5,545 nucleotides of DNA. Origin: an uncultured Flammeovirgaceae bacterium. GTDB taxonomy: Bacteria > Bacteroidota > Bacteroidia > Cytophagales > Cyclobacteriaceae. The stretch lies in the NCBI GenBank assembly GCA_946480685.1, contig CAMLLI010000345.1:1-5545 (forward strand). The letters run 5' to 3'. The notes beneath the pieces were generated by a model that had not been told where the DNA came from, did not search any database, and saw nothing but the letters and a program-made list of their open reading frames with translations. The translations under genes and the position numbers were made by a program. This document shows, one piece after another, positions 1 to 5,545 of the stretch (within the stretch, counting starts at the first letter, position 1; each line of letters begins with the position of its first letter).

Positions 1-1
1 A

Positions 2-1018
2 GCAGACACTGAAAAACGTCCACCTAAATGGATTTTATCACCGCAGGCTGTAGTAACCTATATTTTAGGTGGCAAGCTCAAAAACGGTTTTGAAGTAACT
101 CCGAAATATATAGGCAATCGCAGGCTCATCGAGATTGCTGTTGCTACGCTGACAACCGATCGCGCGTTGCTGCTATATGGTTTGCCGGGTACGGCAAAAT
201 CGTGGGTGTCGGAACATCTCGCGGCCGCTATATCTGGTAACTCCACGTTAATAGTACAGGGTACGGCCGGAACCGGTGAAGAAGCTATACGCTATGGATG
301 GAACTATGCACGCTTACTGGCTGAAGGTCCTTCTGAAAAAGCATTGGTGGAAACACCTGTGATGCAAGCGATGCGCGATGGTAAAATTGCCCGCATTGAA
401 GAACTTACCCGTATAGGATCGGACGTACAGGATACACTGATCACAATCCTTTCAGAAAAAACTTTACCTATACCAGAACTGAACAGTGAAGTACAAGCGG
501 TGAAAGGTTTCAATGTAATTGCAACAGCAAACAATCGTGATAAAGGTGTAAATGAACTATCAGGTGCATTGAAGCGAAGATTTAATACCGTGATCCTCCC
601 CTTGCCTGATAACATGGACGAAGAAATTGATATCGTTCGCAGACGCGTACAAAGCTTCGAGAAAATTATGGAGCTTCCGGCAGAGCCACCGGCTGTAGCC
701 GAGATCAAGCGCATCGTTACCATTTTCAGAGAGCTTCGTTCCGGTGTAACACTGGATGGAAAAACAAAGATCAAAGTTCCATCTGGCACTCTCAGCACCG
801 CTGAAGCTATATCAGTGGTGAACAATGGTATGGCTATGGCTGCATATTTTGGTGATGGCTCTTTGAAAGCGGCAGATCTTGCTGCGGGTATCATTGGCGC
901 TGTAGTGAAAGATCCGGTGCAGGATAAAATTGTGTGGCAGGAATACCTGGAGACTGTTGTGAAGCCGCGCGATGAGTGGAAAGATATATACAGAGCTTGT
1001 CGCGACTTGGGTATATGA
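2..1018 (+). CDS. MoxR-type AAA+ ATPase of the DUF5682/vWA cassette (5'-partial)
   Basis: The frame is open from the first complete codon, so the gene starts left of the window; 338 residues are visible and I estimate that about 30 are missing. The first in-frame start-like codon, TTG at 167, is not the start, because it lies just before the Walker A loop and the residues before it (FEVTPKYIGNRRLIE) are normal family sequence. Visible residues 60-67 are Walker A (GLPGTAKS). Residues 129-134 (IARIEE) sit at Walker B, with Glu-Glu in place of the usual Asp-Glu. Sensor 1 is ATANN ending at 178, and the arginine-finger region is LKRRF around 190-194. MoxR ATPases are hexameric remodellers that work with vWA-domain partners to mature or activate client proteins. 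The two downstream genes supply the vWA partner and the likely client. The stop codon overlaps the next start (ATGA), implying translational coupling. Family assignment is firm; substrate and biological role are inferred. Confidence 0.93.
   Translation, partial: ADTEKRPPKWILSPQAVVTYILGGKLKNGFEVTPKYIGNRRLIEIAVATLTTDRALLLYGLPGTAKSWVSEHLAAAISGNSTLIVQGTAGTGEEAIRYGWNYARLLAEGPSEKALVETPVMQAMRDGKIARIEELTRIGSDVQDTLITILSEKTLPIPELNSEVQAVKGFNVIATANNRDKGVNELSGALKRRFNTVILPLPDNMDEEIDIVRRRVQSFEKIMELPAEPPAVAEIKRIVTIFRELRSGVTLDGKTKIKVPSGTLSTAEAISVVNNGMAMAAYFGDGSLKAADLAAGIIGAVVKDPVQDKIVWQEYLETVVKPRDEWKDIYRACRDLGI
1015..1018 (+). promoter_or_regulatory. ATGA stop/start overlap coupling ATPase and DUF5682 translation
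   Basis: The ATG of the DUF5682 gene (1015-1017) overlaps the TGA stop of the AAA+ ATPase gene (1016-1018). Such overlaps normally let terminating ribosomes re-initiate, which would keep the two products in fixed proportion and fits proteins that work together. A GGG precedes the ATG by a few bases, but no strong Shine-Dalgarno is present. Confidence 0.8.
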
Positions 1019-3267
1019 GTGTTCATGTTCTGGGCATACGACATCATGGTCCGGGTTCGGCCAGGAATGTAAAAGCATTTCTGGAGAAGACGCGGCCGGA
1101 TATAATACTGGTGGAAGGTCCACCGGAAGGTGATGAGTTATTGCGCTGGTCTGCTCATAGCGGTTTCAAACCTCCTATAGCGATACTGGCTTATATACCG
1201 GATCAGCCACACCGAGCTGTGTTCTATCCGTTTGCCGAGTTTTCACCGGAGTGGCAGGCTATATATTTTGGAGCACGTGAAAATATACCAGTCCGCTTCA
1301 TGGACCTTCCGTTAATGCACAGCTTCGCGCTCGACAAGAAAGAAAAGCCTGCGGAAGATACTATATCTAGCAATGTACTTCGTCATGCTGAAGTTACGGC
1401 AGAAGTATATCGCGATCCGCTTCGTCACCTCGCAGAAGCGGCCGGCTTTGATGATGGTGAGCGCTGGTGGGAGTATATGTTTGAGCATCGCCGGAATGAC
1501 GAGGGTATATTTGATGCTGTACACGAGGCTATGAAAACACTTCGTGCTGAATTGCCGGAGAAAGATGACTATATAGAAAAACTTCGCGAAGCCTATATGC
1601 GGAAAACCATACGGCAGGCAGAGAAGGATGGCTATCAGAATATAGTTGTCATCTGTGGCGCATGGCACGCACCGGCATTGGTAAATATGCCGAAGCAAAA
1701 GGATGACAATGATCTTCTGAAAGGACTTCCGAAAGTAAAAGTAGAAACGACCTGGATACCGTGGACCTATAATCGCCTTACATATGCGAGCGGTTACGGT
1801 GCGGGTATAAAGTCTCCGGGCTGGTACGAGCACGTATGGCATTACCCCAACGATGACGGTACACGCTGGATGGCAAAAGTTGCCAGGCTGTTTCGCTCGA
1901 AGGATATGGACACTTCAACAGCCCATATCATAGAAGCTGTACGCCTTGCTGAAGCACTTGCGGCCTTACGAAATCTTCACAAAGCACGCCTCGAAGAACT
2001 GAACGAAGCAACACTTGCTGTACTCTGCAACGGTGACGAAATATTGCTGCAGTTAATACGCGCACAGTTAATTGTAAGCGATACCATCGGACAAGTGCCG
2101 CATGAAGTACCGAAGCCTCCGTTGCTGCAGGACGTAGAGAAGACACAAAAGCGATTGCGTTTACCGGCGGAGGCAGGCATCAAAGAACTTACGCTTGATC
2201 TTCGTGAAGACACGCAACTACAGCGAAGTATATTTCTGCATCGGCTGTTATTGATTGATGTGCCATGGGGTCACATCATGCAGGTGCGCAGTAAAGGAAC
2301 GTTCAAAGAACAATGGCAACTGAAATGGGAGCCGGAGTATTCCATTCGAATTATTGAAAAAGGAAATTGGGGAAATACGCTGGAAGACGCATCGGCTAAT
2401 TATGTAGCCGAGCAAGCTAAAGATGCACCGGGTTTACGTGCTGTATGCGCGCTGCTTGAAAAAGTTATACCTTCAGATCTTCCCAAAGCGGTAGAAGCGC
2501 TGATCACACAGATCAATAATCTGGCGGCCGCTACCAATGATGTTGTTCAGTTACTCGAAGCTTTGCCTGCGCTGGTTTCCGTATCGCGCTATGGTAACGT
2601 ACGCCAGACCGATGAAACGATGGTGTTGGGTATTGTCAACTCCATGATTGCGCGTGTCTTTGTGAGTCTGCCCGCCACATGTGTAGGTATAGATGAAGAG
2701 GCCGGTTCAGAAATGACAGGACATATATACCAGCTTAATGAATCGATCGTATTGCTGAATCAGCAGGAACAACGTAACGAATGGTATAATACGTTGCATA
2801 CCATCTGCAATCATCCTAACACGGCACCTATTGTAAGCGGATATAGCACGCGTATACTCTGCGATGCAAAGATTGTGGAAGGAGAAGAACTTGCCAACCG
2901 TTTTCACTTTGCGTTATCACGCACTGCCAATACTTCGGAAGCCGCTTCATGGCTGGAGGGTTTTCTGAAAGGCAGCGGCACCATTCTGATTATTGACAAC
3001 CGGCTATGGACGCTGGTAGATCAGTGGGTAATGAGTTTGAATGAAGCTGATTTTATAGCCCTACTTCCGTTGATGCGCAGAACATTTTCACAGTTCTCAC
3101 ATGCTGAAAGAAGAAAGATCGGGGAGAAGGCAAAGAAAGGTATAACGGATCCAACGGCTACCGCAATTACATCCACAGAAGATATAGCGGACGTAGCGCG
3201 TGCAATGAAAGGTATACCGGTGATAGCACAACTGCTGGGTATAAATAAAAAAGTAACAGATCAATAA
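1015..3267 (+). CDS. DUF5682 family protein with TraB/TIKI/ChaN-like N-terminal motifs
   Basis: This 750-residue cytosolic protein has no visible signal peptide or membrane segment. I chose the ATG at 1015 over the in-frame ATG at 976 because it gives the family-typical N-terminus (MSVHVLGIRHHGPGSAR) and the ATGA overlap with the ATPase gene. The N-terminal ~250 residues contain GIRHHGPGSAR (7-17), DIILVEGPPEGD (29-40, Glu34), SPEWQA (77-82), RFMDLP (94-99), WWEYMFEHR (151-159) and CGAWHAPAL (214-222, His218). The spaced GxRH, E and GxxH motifs resemble the TraB/TIKI/ChaN/erythromycin-esterase group, which suggests a hydrolase or metal-binding site. That is inference from motifs. The rest looks mostly helical, with an LDLR/HRLLLIDVPWG stretch near 394-417, GTFKEQW (428-434), and a late segment resembling WTLVDQW...LPLMRRTF...ERR (about 665-705). 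Its position between a MoxR ATPase and a vWA protein suggests it is their client or effector. Function is unknown. Confidence 0.9.
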   Translation: MSVHVLGIRHHGPGSARNVKAFLEKTRPDIILVEGPPEGDELLRWSAHSGFKPPIAILAYIPDQPHRAVFYPFAEFSPEWQAIYFGARENIPVRFMDLPLMHSFALDKKEKPAEDTISSNVLRHAEVTAEVYRDPLRHLAEAAGFDDGERWWEYMFEHRRNDEGIFDAVHEAMKTLRAELPEKDDYIEKLREAYMRKTIRQAEKDGYQNIVVICGAWHAPALVNMPKQKDDNDLLKGLPKVKVETTWIPWTYNRLTYASGYGAGIKSPGWYEHVWHYPNDDGTRWMAKVARLFRSKDMDTSTAHIIEAVRLAEALAALRNLHKARLEELNEATLAVLCNGDEILLQLIRAQLIVSDTIGQVPHEVPKPPLLQDVEKTQKRLRLPAEAGIKELTLDLREDTQLQRSIFLHRLLLIDVPWGHIMQVRSKGTFKEQWQLKWEPEYSIRIIEKGNWGNTLEDASANYVAEQAKDAPGLRAVCALLEKVIPSDLPKAVEALITQINNLAAATNDVVQLLEALPALVSVSRYGNVRQTDETMVLGIVNSMIARVFVSLPATCVGIDEEAGSEMTGHIYQLNESIVLLNQQEQRNEWYNTLHTICNHPNTAPIVSGYSTRILCDAKIVEGEELANRFHFALSRTANTSEAASWLEGFLKGSGTILIIDNRLWTLVDQWVMSLNEADFIALLPLMRRTFSQFSHAERRKIGEKAKKGITDPTATAITSTEDIADVARAMKGIPVIAQLLGINKKVTDQ

Positions 3268-3277
3268 AGTATATTTC

Positions 3278-4411
3278 ATGGATGCACATCTTCGTAAATG
3301 GCGAATGATACTTGGAGGCGAGCAGAACGATGGAACCGGTTACTCCCTCGGAGATACTGATCTGCAAATCGACAAAACTCTTGAAGCACTATATGATGCG
3401 GAGCGTAAGGGCGGTCTCGGTCCTTCGTCACCCAACGTAAGCCGGTGGCTGGGCGATATACGAACATACTTTCCAAATACCGTTGTGAAAGTAATGCAGC
3501 AGGATGCGTTGAAGCGACTCAATCTAACTTCCATGTTGTTGGAGAAAGAGATGCTGGAGAATGTTGAACCGGATGTACACCTGGTAGCAACACTCCTGTC
3601 GTTAAGCCGTGTGATACCATCCAAGACGAAAGATACCGCACGCCAAGTAGTAAGACGCGTGGTGGAAGACCTGATGAAAAAGCTGGCACAGCCTACGCAG
3701 CAAGCAATAGCAGGAAGTCTTAACCGCTCAACACGCAACAGACGTCCGAGACACAACGAGATCAATTGGCATTCAACGATACTGAAGAACCTGAAACACT
3801 ATCAACCCGAGTATAAAACAATTATACCGGAAACGCGCATCGGCTATGGCAAGCGCAGACGTTCGCTGAAAGATGTAGTGTTGTGTATCGACCAGAGTGG
3901 ATCGATGGGTACATCGGTTATATACTCGGGTATATTTGGCGCGGTAATGGCATCTATACCTGCCATTCAAACGCGCATGGTTGTGTTCGATACAAGTGTT
4001 CTTGATCTTACAGAGGAACTTGATGATCCGGTTGAGTTGCTGTTCGGTGTTCAGCTCGGAGGCGGCACGGATATCAATCTGGCGTTAACGTATTGTCAGC
4101 AAGTTATACAGCGCCCCGCAGATACGGTACTGGTTTTGATTACCGACCTATATGAAGGAGGCAGTGACATAGAGATGCGCAAGCGGGCCAAGACATTAAC
4201 GGAGGCAGGTGTTCAGGTGGTAGTGTTGTTGGCATTGAATGATGAAGGCGCGCCATCGTACGATCACGGTAACGCTGAGTATATGGCATCTTTAGGTATA
4301 CCGGTTTTTGCCTGTACGCCTGATAAATTTCCGGAGCTGATGGCCGCTGCACTTAGCAAACAGGACATCGCTATGTGGGCTGCGAAAGAGGATCTTGTAA
4401 CACGAAAATAG
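3278..4411 (+). CDS. CoxE-like vWA domain protein, MoxR partner
   Basis: This 377-residue protein starts 10 bp after the DUF5682 stop; the ATG has no clear Shine-Dalgarno, as is usual in Bacteroidota. Residues 1-145 are a helical N-terminal region (WLGDIRTYFP at 57-66, VMQQDALKRL at 72-81). A strongly basic linker follows (about 150-195, including RNRRPRH and GKRRR). The vWA domain runs from about 198 to 360. Its metal-ion-dependent adhesion site is intact: DQSGS (Asp205, Ser207, Ser209), GGGTD (Thr264, Asp265) and ITDLYEGG (Asp290). There is no signal peptide or transmembrane helix, so it is not a secreted adhesin. CoxE-type vWA proteins pair with MoxR ATPases in maturing or remodelling other proteins, and here the third partner is presumably DUF5682. 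It is the last gene of the cassette, because the next gene is convergent. The domain call is firm; the partner assignment rests on gene order and on family knowledge. Confidence 0.92.
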   Translation: MDAHLRKWRMILGGEQNDGTGYSLGDTDLQIDKTLEALYDAERKGGLGPSSPNVSRWLGDIRTYFPNTVVKVMQQDALKRLNLTSMLLEKEMLENVEPDVHLVATLLSLSRVIPSKTKDTARQVVRRVVEDLMKKLAQPTQQAIAGSLNRSTRNRRPRHNEINWHSTILKNLKHYQPEYKTIIPETRIGYGKRRRSLKDVVLCIDQSGSMGTSVIYSGIFGAVMASIPAIQTRMVVFDTSVLDLTEELDDPVELLFGVQLGGGTDINLALTYCQQVIQRPADTVLVLITDLYEGGSDIEMRKRAKTLTEAGVQVVVLLALNDEGAPSYDHGNAEYMASLGIPVFACTPDKFPELMAAALSKQDIAMWAAKEDLVTRK

Positions 4412-4499
4412 AGTATGCTTTCGGTTACTTCGAAGTTGTACTACCCACTTGGTTAACCTATATATAGTCTGCCAGCATGCTTCAGTCTGTAACGATTGG
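4412..4499. other. Convergent intergenic gap without clear terminator
   Basis: These 88 bp separate the ends of the vWA gene and the copper storage gene. They contain two loopless palindromes, ACTTCGAAGT (4427-4436) and GGTTAACC (4451-4458), and a short TATATATA run. I see no GC-rich stem followed by a T-run on either strand. Termination of the two convergent transcripts may therefore be factor-dependent, or may rely on structure I cannot judge by eye. Confidence 0.5.
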
Positions 4500-4847
4500 T
4501 TATGCGTTTACACCTGTAATGGCACGGCACTCTTCAGCGCATTGGCGGCAGGCTTCAGCACAAGCAAGGCAATGTTTCATGCCATGCGCAGCATGCGTCT
4601 CGCATTCCTCTGCACACACTTCACATATCTCCGCACAGGCATGGCAGAATAGTAAGGCATGTTCGCCTCCCATGCTCATCAGTCGCGCGCTTGCGTAGCA
4701 CGCTGCAGCGCACTCACGATCAAGTTGGATACATCGCGTTAGCATTGCTACGTCATTTTCATTGAGACAAGACGTTGCACAGTGTTCACATTCTGTTGCA
4801 CATTCGAGGCATGCATCGATGCACGTTTGATAGCGTTCGTATTTCAT
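4500..4847 (-). CDS. Four-helix-bundle copper storage protein, Csp3-like (DUF326)
   Basis: This 115-residue protein carries 19 cysteines in the spacing of cytosolic copper storage proteins: 9, 13, 16, 20, 23, 27; 39, 46, 50; 68, 71, 75, 78, 82; and 93, 96, 100, 103, 107. The alternating 3- and 4-residue steps put the thiols along one face of each of four helices, lining the core of the bundle. Helices 3 and 4 are near-repeats (CHACAEICEVCAEEC versus CLACAEACRQCAEEC). Csp proteins assemble as tetramers and store many Cu(I) ions through Cys thiolates. No Tat or Sec signal precedes the first helix, which favours the cytosolic Csp3 class over the exported Csp1 class. The start ATG (complement of 4845-4847) follows an A/T-rich stretch and leaves only eight residues before the first Cys. 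It is convergent with the vWA gene (88-bp gap) and divergent from the ABC-F gene. No CsoR, CueR or copper ATPase gene is visible in the window. Confidence 0.93.
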   Translation of the reverse strand: MKYERYQTCIDACLECATECEHCATSCLNENDVAMLTRCIQLDRECAAACYASARLMSMGGEHALLFCHACAEICEVCAEECETHAAHGMKHCLACAEACRQCAEECRAITGVNA

Positions 4848-4879
4848 GATTATTTATTTTAAATGGAATATGTCTTCTG

Positions 4880-4894
4880 ATACTTTCAGAGTAT
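4880..4894. repeat. Short inverted repeat upstream of the copper storage gene
   Basis: ATACT (4880-4884) and AGTAT (4890-4894) are reverse complements separated by 5 bp, located 33-47 bp upstream of the copper storage start codon. The position would suit an operator or a small 5'-UTR hairpin. The arms are only 5 bp and do not match a copper-regulator site that I recognise. Confidence 0.25.
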
Positions 4895-5081
4895 GCATCT
4901 GCGCAAAAACATTATGCCGCGAAGTATTGCATTACAGCGTGTGTGATATTTAGCAGTGAATCGGCTATAACGGCAAGTTTGCTTGTGTGATGTAGCGATC
5001 CTTCAGCAATATTTTAGGAGTGTAGCCGAACTATTTTTCAATGCCAGCGTTAATAGCCACACGATGCAGTAACAGGCGACC

Positions 5082-5113
5082 TTTTTTACTAAAACAAAAG
5101 TTTGTTACTTTTG
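5082..5113 (+). promoter_or_regulatory. Putative Bacteroidota sigma-A promoter for the ABC-F gene
   Basis: TACTTTTG at 5106-5113 matches the Bacteroidota -7 consensus TAnnTTTG and is followed by CA, as is common in these promoters. The -33 element is weak: a T-run (5082-5087) lies 18 bp upstream instead of a clean TTG/TTTG. Transcription would start around 5119-5121, giving an untranslated leader of about 110 nt. The position relative to the gene and the -7 match support the call; the start site is inferred. Confidence 0.55.
5095..5113. repeat. 7-bp inverted repeat overlapping the ABC-F -7 element
   Basis: CAAAAGT (5095-5101) and ACTTTTG (5107-5113) are perfect reverse complements separated by 5 bp, and the right arm coincides with the -7 promoter element. 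A repressor could bind here, but the arms are short and A/T-rich, so chance is a real alternative. Confidence 0.4.
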
Positions 5114-5150
5114 CATCATTCAAATCAAAACGTCACCACGTGTAGGATTT

Positions 5151-5229
5151 AATTTCTTTCAGATTCCATTCGGATAAAAGCAAGCCGGTTCAAAGGCTTG
5201 TATTTGTTTACATTCTAACGAAAGAAATT
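5151..5229 (+). promoter_or_regulatory. Nested stem-loop leader of the ABC-F mRNA
   Basis: An outer perfect 10-bp inverted repeat, AATTTCTTTC (5151-5160) with GAAAGAAATT (5220-5229), encloses an inner hairpin. The core of the inner hairpin is CAAGCC (5181-5186) paired with GGCTTG (5195-5200) around an 8-nt loop. The inner stem can extend to 5172-5186 with 5195-5209, with one A.A mismatch and several G.U pairs. The outer right arm ends one base before the start codon, so forming the outer stem would hide the purine-rich ribosome-loading region. Regulation of ABC-F genes by leader RNAs is known for antibiotic-inducible members. Applying that here is inference, and no convincing leader peptide is visible. 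Confidence 0.5.
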
Positions 5230-5230
5230 T

Positions 5231-5545
5231 ATGCTTACGCTTCAAGGTGTTACGTATGTACATCCGAACAAGGATGTATTGTTCACGGACATAAATATTA
5301 ATATCAACAAACACGAAAAGATTGCGCTAATCGGCAATAATGGTGTTGGCAAATCTACACTGTTAAAAATATTGTCAGGGGAGCTGGTGCCTTCTGCAGG
5401 TTTTGTAAAATCAGAAACGAAACCATACTATATACCACAGCTTTTTGGCCAGTTTAATTCATATAGTATAGCCCAGGCGTTGCGGATTGAGTCTAAACTT
5501 CATGCCCTGCACGAAATCCTGCGTGGTGAAGTTACAGATATCAAC
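5231..5545 (+). CDS. ABC-F family ATPase, N-terminal part (3'-partial)
   Basis: The first 105 codons are visible and the frame is still open at the right edge. The protein begins MLTLQGVTYVHPNKDVLF. It has a Walker A (GNNGVGKST, about residues 36-44), followed by LLKILSGELVPSAG and a Q-loop region (YYIPQLFGQ, about 67-75). No transmembrane segment occurs, and the ATPase domain starts at residue 1, as in the soluble tandem-ABC family ABC-F. These proteins bind at the ribosomal E site and act as translation factors, or protect against ribosome-targeting antibiotics. The stretch SIAQALRIESKLHALHEIL resembles an ABC-F subgroup whose first domain carries an ALG..KL.AL insertion; I recognise that from memory and it needs a search. 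The linker, signature motif and second ATPase domain lie outside the window, so housekeeping and resistance roles cannot be separated. The A-rich sequence next to the ATG is one arm of an inverted repeat. Confidence 0.92.
   Translation, partial: MLTLQGVTYVHPNKDVLFTDINININKHEKIALIGNNGVGKSTLLKILSGELVPSAGFVKSETKPYYIPQLFGQFNSYSIAQALRIESKLHALHEILRGEVTDIN

Larger units (their letters stand above)
4848..5230. other. 383-bp divergent intergenic region
   Basis: This region separates the start of the copper storage gene (- strand) from the start of the ABC-F gene (+ strand), so it should hold promoters for both. On the + strand I find a plausible -7 element and a structured leader near the ABC-F gene. 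On the - strand I find no clean TAnnTTTG match, only an imperfect one near the complement of 4903-4915. The longest ATG-started frame I noticed, beginning near 4911, is about ten codons, so I do not call a gene here. A small hairpin-like CAAG/CTTG repeat lies near 4973-4984 and its role is unknown. Confidence 0.7.

Noticed and set aside
167..169. TTG as start codon of the ATPase
   Set aside because: It is four codons before the Walker A loop, and the upstream frame is open and encodes normal family sequence, so the real start is off the window.
976..1014. Upstream in-frame ATG at 976 as start of the DUF5682 gene
   Set aside because: It would add 13 residues unlike the family and lies well inside the ATPase gene. 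The ATG at 1015 gives the typical N-terminus and a standard ATGA overlap.
304..1047. Long 247-codon open frame on the - strand opposite the ATPase
   Set aside because: It lies fully antisense to a clearly conserved gene, its product is rich in Ser/Arg/Ile with no recognisable motif, and no promoter or initiation context supports it.
1312..1842. 176-codon - strand open frame opposite DUF5682
   Set aside because: It is antisense to a conserved coding region, and its composition is what the complement of that gene would give. No domain is seen.
4427..4458. Palindromes ACTTCGAAGT and GGTTAACC as a bidirectional terminator
   Set aside because: Both are loopless perfect palindromes without a following T-run, and the possible longer stems between them are only 4-5 bp.
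4449..4698. Two overlapping + strand open frames across the copper storage gene
   Set aside because: They are antisense shadows of the cysteine-rich gene. The - strand frame has the regular 3/4 Cys spacing of a known family.
5198..5218. TTG-started six-codon leader peptide before the ABC-F gene
   Set aside because: It has a weak start codon, no ribosome binding signal and no codon pattern suggesting attenuation. Such short frames are expected by chance.
4848..5230. CRISPR array, tRNA or insertion sequence end in the intergenic region
   Set aside because: I found no regularly spaced repeats, no cloverleaf-like arms and no terminal inverted repeats with target duplications. Only short local inverted repeats are present.

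Overview
The window is probably from a member of the Bacteroidota, perhaps Chitinophagales. Three things suggest this: moderate GC with A/T-rich translation starts that lack a clear Shine-Dalgarno, a TAnnTTTG-type -7 promoter element upstream of the last gene, and heavy use of the Ile codon ATA. The placement is inference from sequence style, not from a marker gene.

Positions 2-4411 (+ strand) hold a tightly packed three-gene cassette. It encodes a MoxR-type AAA+ ATPase (its N-terminus lies off the left edge), a 750-residue DUF5682 protein and a CoxE-like von Willebrand factor A (vWA) protein. The first two genes overlap in an ATGA, and the second and third are 10 bp apart, so they are almost certainly co-transcribed. 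By analogy with other MoxR/vWA pairs (for example CoxD/CoxE), the ATPase and the MIDAS-bearing vWA protein probably act as a metal-dependent remodelling or chaperone pair. DUF5682 would then be the dedicated client or effector. Its N-terminal part carries a GxRH ... E ... GxxH pattern resembling the TraB/TIKI/ChaN/erythromycin-esterase group, so it may be a hydrolase or metal-binding enzyme. No biological function is established for this trio, and it is the most interesting system in the window.

Positions 4500-4847 (- strand, convergent with the cassette) encode a 115-residue protein with 19 cysteines. It is a cytosolic four-helix-bundle copper storage protein of the Csp3/DUF326 type. Positions 4848-5230 form a 383-bp divergent intergenic region. 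It holds a plausible Bacteroidota promoter and an untranslated leader able to form a nested RNA structure, whose outer stem ends one base before the next start codon.

Positions 5231-5545 (+ strand) are the first 105 codons of an ABC-F ATPase, a ribosome-associated translation factor or antibiotic-protection family. The gene is cut by the right edge. The copper protein and the ABC-F gene look like separate transcription units, functionally unrelated to the cassette unless shown otherwise.
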